Below, in pieces: positions 1 through 5,784 of a stretch of 64,000 nucleotides of DNA. Position 1 is the first letter of the stretch. Each line of letters opens with the position of its first letter. A program made the translations under genes and the position numbers. The notes beneath the pieces were generated by a model, which saw nothing but the letters and a program-made list of their open reading frames with translations, did not search any database and was not told the origin of the DNA. The stretch comes from Glaciecola amylolytica (GTDB lineage Bacteria; Bacteroidota; Bacteroidia; Flavobacteriales_D; Crocinitomicaceae), in contig CP034120.1 of the NCBI GenBank assembly GCA_003856375.1, positions 1,240,001 to 1,304,000 on the forward strand, read 5' to 3'.

Positions 1-23
1 TCAGTTAAAATGATACTTTCAAC

Positions 24-97
24 GGTCCTATAGCTCAGTCGGTTAGAGCAACTGACTCATAATCAGTAGGTGCTTGGTTCGATCCCAAGTGGGACCA
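24..97 (+). tRNA. tRNA with CAU anticodon (Met or Ile2)
   Basis: A full cloverleaf can be folded: acceptor GGTCCTA pairs with TGGGACC, the anticodon stem ACTGA/TCAGT encloses the loop CTCATAA with anticodon CAU, and the T arm is CTTGG-TTCGATC-CCAAG. Discriminator base is A97. The 3' CCA is not encoded here (CAA follows). CAU can be elongator Met, initiator Met or lysidine-modified Ile; A1-U72 initiator features are absent, so elongator Met or Ile2 is likely, and I cannot separate the two by eye. Its last 14 bases recur at 4543-4556. Confidence 0.95.
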
Positions 98-98
98 C

Positions 99-141
99 AA
101 AAAGAAAGAGCCTTGGCAGTTTTGTCAAGGCTTTCTTTTTG
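99..141 (+). terminator. Rho-independent terminator of the tRNA
   Basis: A hairpin with arms around AGCCTTG (110-116) and CAAGGCT (126-132), flanked by A-rich and T-rich runs that extend the stem, follows the tRNA directly. The T run on the plus strand gives a standard intrinsic terminator. Confidence 0.8.
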
Positions 142-534
142 TTCTTCATTCTCATTCTGCTTCTTATTCTTTGTAACATCCTTCGGCTTTTCCGTCTTGT
201 GAGACGGAGCCTCAGTCTTCGCAAGTATACTTGCTCTTCTTTTTCAGAGCGAAAATGAGAACGAGTGTGAAATACCGGTTCCAGGCTCAATTTATCAGAT
301 ACCTTTTATAACAAAAGGTAGAGTATCCATACTTAAACCATGCTTGATGATGGGAGTATTCATACTTGATCGATACTTGATTTGAGCAATAGATTGAACT
401 ATTTAAAGCGGTTCGATTCCCTTTTGCTCGGAAGACATTATCTTTCCATTTTTTAGAGGATAAACGGTATATTTCAGAATTAATCATACAAAATACCGAT
501 GTACACCATTTCGATAGAAATATGGTAATCAGAC
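142..534. other. Gene-free spacer with degenerate repeat
   Basis: I see no convincing gene here; the short open frames lack homology-like features. Bases about 226-290 hold a pyrimidine-rich stretch, then CAGAGCGA, then a CCGGTTC motif. The same order of motifs recurs at about 23013-23095, which suggests a degenerate intergenic repeat. Confidence 0.4.
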
Positions 535-747
535 ATGAGAAACAAGTTTATAGACAGTATGCGTAAAGTTTGGGTAAGAATTTTAATAAGCTTATTTCTA
601 GGAGGGGTAGTTTCCGAAGGAATTCATATTTCAACCGGAGATCCAAATCGTCCTCAAGAAAACAATTTTACGATTTTATATGCGGTTATTGCCTATGTAA
701 TCTTAACAATTGCAGTGAACATATTTAAAAATAAAAAATCTCAATAA
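535..747 (+). CDS. Small two-helix membrane protein, hypothetical
   Basis: A 70-residue protein with two predicted hydrophobic segments (about residues 13-30 and 47-64) separated by a short polar loop, ending in a lysine-rich tail. I do not recognise a family. Its stop codon TAA shares its last base with the ATG of the following DUF1963 gene (TAATG), so the two are probably translated together. The coupling and the clear hydrophobic pattern support it as a real gene; its role is unknown. Confidence 0.6.
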   Translation: MRNKFIDSMRKVWVRILISLFLGGVVSEGIHISTGDPNRPQENNFTILYAVIAYVILTIAVNIFKNKKSQ

Positions 748-1517
748 TGAATTACTTGAAAAAACTCTTCGGTAAGAATGACGAAAGTTTGGTGAATCTG
801 GAAATGCAAGTAAATAAACTTGTGAAAAGTGCGACGAGGATTGAATTAAAAAAAGCATCTGGTCCTATTGGAAGTTCTTCATTAAAATCTCACTTTGGAG
901 GATTACCCTACTTTGAAGAAGGAGAAACATGGCCAATTACTAAAGCAGGCAAACAGTTAGAGTTTATTTTTCAAATTTTTAATCAAGCCGAATTGAACCT
1001 ACCGAAAGAGATTAAATTAATTCAATTCTATTACGACTGGGATGAATTTCCATGGGATACCGAAAATGATGGATGGTTCGTTAAGATTTATAACGATCTG
1101 AATGATGAAAAGAAATTAAACATTCTCAAACCGAAGCTTGGAAGGGAGTTCACCAAATATTGTGAAATCGAATTTACAACATTCAAATCGTTGCCCGATT
1201 GGGAAGGGATTGATGTGTACGATGAAACTATTTCAAGCACTTGCTGTCTTTTGAATGAAGAGGAACCATGGGAGTGTTATGATCAAATCGTAACCAAATT
1301 AATCGGTGAACCAGATTATCAAAGTCAGTTGGGAGGATATCCTAAATGGGTCCAGGGAGAGGCTACTCCACAGAATCAAAATGGTGATCCAATGAAATTA
1401 TTGTTTCAAATCGATTCCGAAGAAAGGGCACATTTAGAATGGGGTTCGTGTGGTTCGATTTATGTATTTTATGATGAAATTCAAAATAAGATTGAATTTA
1501 CATTACAATGTACTTAA
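747..1517 (+). CDS. DUF1963 (YwqG-like) protein
   Basis: A 256-residue soluble protein. The stretch SHFGGLPYF followed by a WP pair and then a 'FIFQIFNQAEL' segment, with IQFYYDWDEF further on, is the pattern of the DUF1963/YwqG family: a conserved GG-P-Y, a Trp-Pro and an internal repeat ending in FQIDS near residue 218. The C-terminal half repeats the theme (GGYPKWVQG, LLFQIDS), as expected for this two-fold family. The function of the family is not established; members often occur near toxin and immunity genes. Translation is coupled to the preceding small membrane protein by a one-base overlap. Confidence 0.75.
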   Translation: MNYLKKLFGKNDESLVNLEMQVNKLVKSATRIELKKASGPIGSSSLKSHFGGLPYFEEGETWPITKAGKQLEFIFQIFNQAELNLPKEIKLIQFYYDWDEFPWDTENDGWFVKIYNDLNDEKKLNILKPKLGREFTKYCEIEFTTFKSLPDWEGIDVYDETISSTCCLLNEEEPWECYDQIVTKLIGEPDYQSQLGGYPKWVQGEATPQNQNGDPMKLLFQIDSEERAHLEWGSCGSIYVFYDEIQNKIEFTLQCT

Positions 1518-1540
1518 AGGAAATGATAGCTGTCATTTCC

Positions 1541-1570
1541 GGTTCCATTTCCGTTCGCTATTCTCCACAA
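1541..1570 (+). repeat. 30-nt intergenic direct repeat, copy 1
   Basis: The block starting GGTTCCATTTCCGTTCGC and ending TTCTCCACAA recurs at 24133-24162 with one mismatch. Both copies sit immediately before an intrinsic terminator hairpin. Confidence 0.8.
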
Positions 1571-1580
1571 AAAAAACGCG

Positions 1581-1613
1581 AAAGCCGCAGTATCATGGAT
1601 GTTGCGGCTTTTT
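1581..1613 (+). terminator. Intrinsic terminator after DUF1963 gene
   Basis: Arms AAAGCCGCA (1581-1589) and TGCGGCTTT (1603-1611) with a 13-base loop, followed by T residues. Confidence 0.85.
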
Positions 1614-1633
1614 CATTTTGCCTTGGATAAGAA

Positions 1634-1649
1634 TTTAGATAAGAATTTT
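1634..1649 (+). repeat. 16-nt direct repeat, left copy
   Basis: TTTAGATAAGAATTTT is identical at 4404-4419. A second shared block, CTAATTTCATT, follows each copy (1695-1705 and 4452-4462). The pair brackets the HxlR to DsbA gene group. Confidence 0.7.
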
Positions 1650-1824
1650 TCTGAGGGGTTTTATTTTAGTGCATTGTGGTGTATTAAGTGTCATCTAATT
1701 TCATTGAATTTTGGATTTGATTGATTCTTATTATCTGTATGAGATCACCAATAAAGAAAGTAAGGTACGGAGAAACATTCGTTCTGATTCCCTTTGTCTT
1801 AGATAAAAAAATCTAATGATTTGG

Positions 1825-2175
1825 TTACATCGCTTTCCTATACGCAATTCCCCAATTGGCAATTTCGTCAATGATAGGGGCTAATGTTTTACCATATTCA
1901 GTGATTTCATATTCTACTGTAATGGGTTTGGTATCCATGACAGTTCTACTAATCAATCGATTCATTTCCATGTCCTGTAATTCCTTAGACAGCATTTTAG
2001 GAGCAATTCCTTCGACTTCTCTTATCAAATCCATGAATCGCATTCTTCCACCTTCCATTAGAGTTCCGATAATGTGAAACTTCCATTTTCCGGAAAGAAT
2101 TTCCATGGTATCCCTGATAGCAATGATCCTGGTTTTGCAGTAATCATTATTGTTTAAAGTTTGCTGTTTCTTCAT
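1825..2175 (-). CDS. HxlR-family winged-helix transcriptional regulator
   Basis: A 116-residue protein with the HxlR pattern: an N-terminal Cys (residue 13, DYCKTR), then ILSGKWKFHIIGTLMEGG, the recognition region around GIAPKMLSKELQDME, and a wing with the motif PITVEYEITEYGKTL. The family binds DNA as a dimer and often senses reactive electrophiles or redox state through the N-terminal Cys. The gene is divergent from the SnoaL-like/DoxX-like/DsbA-like group; the 220-base gap between them has repeated TTAC/GTAA half-sites that could be its operator. A role in sensing redox stress and controlling that group is inferred from this layout, in particular from the DsbA-like member. Confidence 0.9.
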   Translation of the reverse strand: MKKQQTLNNNDYCKTRIIAIRDTMEILSGKWKFHIIGTLMEGGRMRFMDLIREVEGIAPKMLSKELQDMEMNRLISRTVMDTKPITVEYEITEYGKTLAPIIDEIANWGIAYRKAM

Positions 2176-2295
2176 GACCTCGTCTATTAATCCAACAATT
2201 AGTGTAAAGGTATTTCAAAATGTTGCTGTAAACAACAATTCAATCGGTACTTCCAGATTCAAAGTTCTGGATATTGTTCTGTATCCCTTGAAAAC

Positions 2296-2342
2296 ATTGA
2301 TTAGTTACCAGTAGGTAATTAGTTACTAAAGGGTAATCAATA
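2296..2342. promoter_or_regulatory. Candidate HxlR operator cluster
   Basis: The interval holds TTACC-AGTA-GGTAA (2305-2318), a perfect inverted repeat, with further half-sites TTAGTTAC (2319-2326) and GGGTAATC (2331-2338). The outer ends ATTGATTA and TAATCAAT are also complementary. It lies in the divergent region just upstream of a candidate -7 element at 2366, which is where an autoregulating HxlR repressor would bind. Binding is inferred. Confidence 0.5.
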
Positions 2343-2365
2343 GCAATTGTAAAGTTTGATGAGTC

Positions 2366-2373
2366 TAATTTCG
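2366..2373 (+). promoter_or_regulatory. Candidate -7 promoter element
   Basis: TAATTTCG, one base off the Bacteroidota consensus TAnnTTTG, 25 bases before the SnoaL-like start codon. ATTG at 2346-2349 could serve as the -33 element. Confidence 0.45.
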
Positions 2374-2398
2374 CTTCATAATTTAAAAACACAGAAAA

Positions 2399-2860
2399 AT
2401 GAAAAATTTATTCAAAAGATCAGCAATTGCGTTTGTTATGGTATTCGGTTTGTCAAATACCTATGCTCAAAACACACCTTTAGAAGTAGTCGGAAAAATG
2501 TACGAAGCATTTGGAAAGGGTGATATGGACGGGTTGAAACTAACTGTTTCAGATAACAGTGTATGGGTTTATGAAGGTCCGAAGGAAATTCCGTACACAG
2601 GTACGTACAATGGTAAAGATGGAGCTGTAAAATTCATTTCAAACATTGCATCGAATGTTGATATCCTTGATTTTAAGGTTAACAAAATGGTTGCAGATGG
2701 AAATACTGTTATCGTTCTTGGTTTCGAAAAACAAAAAATCAAGAAAAACGGTAAGATCCTGGAACAAAAATGGGTTCAGGTTTATACAGTTGAAAACGGT
2801 TTAATTACCCGAATGGAAGAATATGCAAATACAGACGGAGCAAAAAGACTGTTCGCGTAA
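2399..2860 (+). CDS. Secreted SnoaL-like / NTF2-fold protein
   Basis: A 153-residue protein with a signal peptide (residues 1-23, cut after TYA) and a SnoaL-like ketosteroid-isomerase fold: 'TPLEVVGKMYEAFGKGDMDGL' type N-terminal helix, then a Trp/Tyr-lined strand region and the terminal VQVYTVENGLITRMEEY, which is the usual C-terminal signature. The substrate is unknown; many members are not enzymes. The export signal suggests a periplasmic location. It is the first gene of the group facing away from the HxlR regulator. Confidence 0.8.
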   Translation: MKNLFKRSAIAFVMVFGLSNTYAQNTPLEVVGKMYEAFGKGDMDGLKLTVSDNSVWVYEGPKEIPYTGTYNGKDGAVKFISNIASNVDILDFKVNKMVADGNTVIVLGFEKQKIKKNGKILEQKWVQVYTVENGLITRMEEYANTDGAKRLFA

Positions 2861-2872
2861 TTTTTTTAACGG

Positions 2873-2902
2873 AATCCATGGCTGTGATTACAGCCATGGA
2901 TT
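2873..2902. promoter_or_regulatory. Perfect 13-bp inverted repeat
   Basis: AATCCATGGCTGT (2873-2885) and ACAGCCATGGATT (2890-2902) enclose a 4-base loop. No T run follows, so it is not a standard terminator; it could be an attenuating or mRNA-stabilising hairpin between the SnoaL-like and DoxX-like genes. Two in-frame ATGs lie inside it, which argues that the DoxX-like gene starts later, at 2917. Confidence 0.7.
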
Positions 2903-2916
2903 TAACACATGAACCG

Positions 2917-3282
2917 ATGAGAACATACAAAATCATATTTTGGATTACAACCGGGTTATTTTCAGCTTTTATGCTTCTGAGTGCATACAGTTACCTGGCA
3001 GCTGAAGAAATGAAGGGGGCATTTGCATCTTTGGGATTTTCGGAAGATTTTTTTCGCATTGAATTAGCTATTGCCAAACTATTGGGAGCGTTGGTACTGA
3101 TTCTTCCATTTATTCCGAAGTCTTTAAAACTATTCGCATACGCAGGTTTTACGATCAACATTGTTTCTGCATTGATTGCACACATTGCAATGGGTTACAA
3201 TTCTTACAGTCTGCTTGTGTTTTCGATCGTTGCATTGACATTATCCTATTACACTTTCAATAAACTCCAAAAACCGATATAA
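2917..3282 (+). CDS. DoxX-like membrane protein
   Basis: A 121-residue protein with four hydrophobic segments (about residues 6-25, 47-62, 69-88 and 95-113), starting MRTYKIIFW. The pattern 'IELAIAKLLGALVLILPFIPKSLKLFAYAGF' is typical of the DoxX-like family (DoxX_2), usually four-helix inner-membrane proteins. ATG at 2917 is preferred over upstream ATGs at 2878 and 2896 because those sit inside a hairpin and add polar residues before the first helix. Its stop is one base before the ATG of the DsbA-like gene, so the two form an operon. Confidence 0.8.
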   Translation: MRTYKIIFWITTGLFSAFMLLSAYSYLAAEEMKGAFASLGFSEDFFRIELAIAKLLGALVLILPFIPKSLKLFAYAGFTINIVSALIAHIAMGYNSYSLLVFSIVALTLSYYTFNKLQKPI

Positions 3283-3283
3283 G

Positions 3284-4282
3284 ATGATCAAACCTGGTTT
3301 ATTAATTCTTTTCCCTGTATTGCTTTCGTTAAGCAGTTGTCAGGGACAAACTTCAAATTCAGATAAAATGAAAAATGAAACATCAAATAATCCGCTGATA
3401 TGTGATCCTGTCGAAGGTGTTTGTGGAATTCCGGGAAGTGAAAAGGGGACGAAGTTGTCTTCTCAGGTAACAGAGAAGCCAATCAAAATTATTTATTTCT
3501 CCGACCCGGTTTGTTCGGCTTGTTGGGGAGTAGAACCCACTTTGAGAAAATTGAAATCCGAATATGGAAACTCTGTGCAAATAGAATACCACATGGGTGG
3601 TTTACTTCCAGGTTGGGAAGCATTGGGAAACGGTGTGAATCCGTCATCCCTTGCTGATCGTTCGGACGAAATGAGTAAACATTTCCAAATGCCTATGAAT
3701 GGTGAGGTTTGGAAACAAGATCCACCACAATCGTCTTATCCACCTTCTATTGCATTCAAAGCAGCGCAACTGCAGGATGAGGAAAAGGCGGTTGAGTTTT
3801 TACGAAAAATCCGGGAAGGGTTGTATGTAAGAAGTATTAATATATCAAAATGGGAAAACATCGAAAAGATAGCCCAGGGTGTTGGACTAGATACCAAAAA
3901 ACTAAAGAAAGATTACGAAGCAAGTGCTCAAAAAGCATTTGATGCAGACTTGAAATTGGCAAAAGAAATGGGAGTTCGCGGATTTCCATGTTTTTTCGTA
4001 ACAAATAGCGCAGGTCAATCGGAAATTGTTTACGGAATTAAACCTTACACTGAATTTGAAAGCGCGTTGAAAAAAATGCATTCAGAAGTAAAAAAGGAAT
4101 CATATTCCAAAGAGTGGAAAACCTTGTTTACTCAATTCAATTCACTGACAACAAAAGAATATGCTGATTTGAGCGGTATATCCTTTAAAGAAGCTGAAAC
4201 ATTCCTAAATGGATTGACTAACAAAAAAGAAATCACCAAATTAGCTACCAGGAATGGGGATTTATGGAGTGTGGAGCAGTAA
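3284..4282 (+). CDS. DsbA-family thiol oxidoreductase lipoprotein
   Basis: A 332-residue protein with a lipoprotein signal (LSLSSC, Cys19) and a thioredoxin-fold DsbA domain: active site C77-S-A-C80 in a VCSACWGVEPTLRKL context, a GG-LLPGW motif and cis-Pro region GVRGFPCFFV near residue 238. The CxxCW-E-P arrangement resembles the YjbH/SpxH branch. A second cysteine pair in ICDPVEGVCGIP (residues 40-47) precedes the domain. The C-terminal 60 residues form a winged-helix-like tail of uncertain role. It is likely anchored in the periplasm and acts on disulfides. It starts one base after the DoxX-like stop. Confidence 0.85.
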   Translation: MIKPGLLILFPVLLSLSSCQGQTSNSDKMKNETSNNPLICDPVEGVCGIPGSEKGTKLSSQVTEKPIKIIYFSDPVCSACWGVEPTLRKLKSEYGNSVQIEYHMGGLLPGWEALGNGVNPSSLADRSDEMSKHFQMPMNGEVWKQDPPQSSYPPSIAFKAAQLQDEEKAVEFLRKIREGLYVRSINISKWENIEKIAQGVGLDTKKLKKDYEASAQKAFDADLKLAKEMGVRGFPCFFVTNSAGQSEIVYGIKPYTEFESALKKMHSEVKKESYSKEWKTLFTQFNSLTTKEYADLSGISFKEAETFLNGLTNKKEITKLATRNGDLWSVEQ

Positions 4283-4542
4283 AGCCAAAATAAAATTCGA
4301 CTAGTGTCTGTATGATTTTTCGCACAGACACTTACTTTTGAATGATGATTTAGTTTAAAACGAGAAACTATTAAGTTAAACAATGACTAATAGTAAAGAA
4401 TTGTTTAGATAAGAATTTTCCAATCTTTCATTGAATATGATTAAAACGCACCTAATTTCATTAAAAGTCAAAACACTCTGAAACTTAGAGACAGGAAGAG
4501 ATTTGTGAAGTTTAATGAAATCCAATGAACCTCAAATCTAGT
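4283..4542. other. AT-rich spacer with repeat copy
   Basis: No gene is seen. The right copy of the 16-nt repeat (4404-4419) and of CTAATTTCATT (4452-4462) lie here; the tRNA 3'-end copy follows at 4543. Confidence 0.5.
4404..4419 (+). repeat. 16-nt direct repeat, right copy
   Basis: Identical to 1634-1649. Confidence 0.7.
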
Positions 4543-4557
4543 CCAAGTGGGACCACC
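4543..4557 (+). repeat. tRNA 3'-end duplicate (att-like)
   Basis: CCAAGTGGGACCAC repeats bases 85-98, the 3' half of the T stem and acceptor strand of the tRNA at 24-97, and here is followed by CA so that the CCA end is complete. No tRNA body precedes it. This is the usual trace of site-specific integration into a tRNA 3' end, or of a decayed second tRNA copy. Confidence 0.7.
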
Positions 4558-4600
4558 AAAGCGGACAAACAGTTATAATACTTGTTTTGTCCGCTTTTTT
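4558..4600 (+). terminator. Intrinsic terminator after tRNA remnant
   Basis: Arms AAAGCGGACAAA (4558-4569) and TTTGTCCGCTTT (4586-4597), then T residues. A terminator directly after a tRNA 3' end is the normal chromosomal arrangement, so this may be the original tRNA terminator. Confidence 0.85.
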
Positions 4601-5018
4601 GTTTTCTTGAAACCCTTGCTGTAATTTCTTCCGATTTATCCTGCAAATCCTTTTCCCTCCAATCCCGGGCGGTTTCAACCATATCCCGTAGGATGGCAGA
4701 TTGTATTGGAGAGTATCCCATCTTCTTTGCAATATAAACAGCTTCGCTGGCTTCACGTTGAATTTCCCGCTGCCTTTTATTGAAATCAAATAAGGAAACA
4801 ATCCCTTTACCTATAAGTTCAATAATATTGCTTTTTGTTCACGCAGCAGGCAACGGAGCTTCATTCCAAATGTCCGGTGTGCAGTAACCTGTATTTCGTC
4901 TATTTCCCCGTTACCGGTTGCCTTCAACCCTAATGGGTCCGTATAACCTGACAGGAATCGAACCAATAGCAAAAAAAACGGAATACGAGGTAATAAACGG
5001 GTTATAAATTATTACTTA

Positions 5019-5153
5019 TCAGGATTTTTTTAAAAGTTGTTCCATGTTACGGGACAAACCCAAGTTTTTGAAAAGAGCAACAAGCACTAGCGTAATCAAA
5101 GAACTGATTACCCCGGAAATAGAATTTTGTGCAATGTCTTGTAAGAAACTCAT
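5019..5153 (-). CDS. 44-aa putative membrane peptide
   Basis: ATG at 5153 opens a 44-residue frame beginning MSFLQDIAQNS, with one strong hydrophobic segment (SSLITLVLVALF, about residues 16-28) and a basic end. The size and pattern resemble small holin-like or toxic membrane peptides, but no family can be named. It lies between the decayed Rhs tip and the intact Rhs locus, on the same strand. Confidence 0.35.
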   Translation of the reverse strand: MSFLQDIAQNSISGVISSLITLVLVALFKNLGLSRNMEQLLKKS

Positions 5154-5362
5154 AAGCTCAAATTTAAGAAATAAGTTCTAACACCAAAAAGGAATTTAAA
5201 TCTAAAAAACAGGGAAGAAAAAGAATGCCCGCGGAGGTTCTCCGTCTTGAAATCTTAACGACAAAAAAACAGAAAAAACATTCCCCATAAATCACCCCGT
5301 TGAGGGTGTTGATAACTTTTTGATTTGGAACTGATTCACTTCTGTTTTGAACCGATTTTAAC

Positions 5363-5396
5363 AAAAAAAGCTCCACATTACTGCGGAGCTTTTTTT
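5363..5396. terminator. Bidirectional terminator after immunity gene
   Basis: A-run plus AGCTCC (5369-5374) pairs with GGAGCT plus T-run (5385-5396). It closes the minus-strand toxin operon, whose last gene stops at 5414. Confidence 0.85.
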
Positions 5397-5413
5397 GTCT
5401 GATAGACCCAGAT

Positions 5414-5782
5414 TTACTTAGATGAATTAACAATTAATCCATTTTTGATAAGCCTTAAAAGATTTTGTTCTTTAACCTCAATGATTCTCTTAAAGTGATA
5501 GTTTAATTTTTCTTCAAAACTTAATTTCTGATTCAAAATAACCTCATTATAAATTTTAACTCCTAAGAAAATGGTTTTTTCTTTTTTAGATACTTGTAAA
5601 CGGTCATCTCCCATTTCATCCATAGTTTGTTCTGGAAAGTAATTTAAAACCAAAATAAACTGATCAAAGTCTTTCGTTTGGAACACGAATTCTTTTGATA
5701 TAAATGAAATAATTTTTTTGTCAAATTCATTAATTATATCTTTTGAGATTCCGAAAATTGATCTAGAACTTAAATATTTCAT
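5414..5782 (-). CDS. Putative immunity protein for the Rhs toxin tip
   Basis: A 122-residue, acidic-lysine mixed, soluble protein beginning MKYLSSRSIFGISKD, without signal peptide or membrane segment, as expected for a cytoplasmic immunity protein. Its ATG is two bases after the stop of the Rhs gene, so it is co-transcribed and probably translationally coupled, the standard position for the immunity gene of a polymorphic toxin. I do not recognise a named immunity family. The assignment is from position, size and lack of localisation signals. Confidence 0.65.
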   Translation of the reverse strand: MKYLSSRSIFGISKDIINEFDKKIISFISKEFVFQTKDFDQFILVLNYFPEQTMDEMGDDRLQVSKKEKTIFLGVKIYNEVILNQKLSFEEKLNYHFKRIIEVKEQNLLRLIKNGLIVNSSK

Positions 5783-5784
5783 AA

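Larger units (their letters stand above)
4512..4990 (-). pseudogene. Decayed Rhs C-terminal tip (probable)
   Basis: Read on the minus strand, a frame through about 4990-4811 gives a segment with GYTDPLGLKATGNG and then EIDEIQVTAHR. The Y-x-DP-x-GL motif is the end of the RHS core, and an acidic stretch followed by VTA is common just after it in Bacteroidota RHS proteins. This frame ends at TAG 4811, while the next frame continues sensibly as IGKGIVSLFDFNKRQREI and then AKKMGYSPIQSAILRDM down to 4512, so a frameshift lies at about 4811-4840. The last residues run through the terminator and tRNA remnant, so the true C terminus is lost. The RHS identity rests on a short motif and could be wrong; the disrupted coding nature is better supported. 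Confidence 0.45.

Noticed and set aside
98-4542. Active integrative element
   Set aside because: No integrase, relaxase or transposase frame is present between the tRNA copies; only the repeat supports an insertion.
4940-4970. Possible tRNA remnant (GGTTCGATTCC on the minus strand)
   Set aside because: The flanking bases do not form a T stem, and the same bases fit the RHS-like reading frame better; similar motifs at 412 and 23192 also lack stems.
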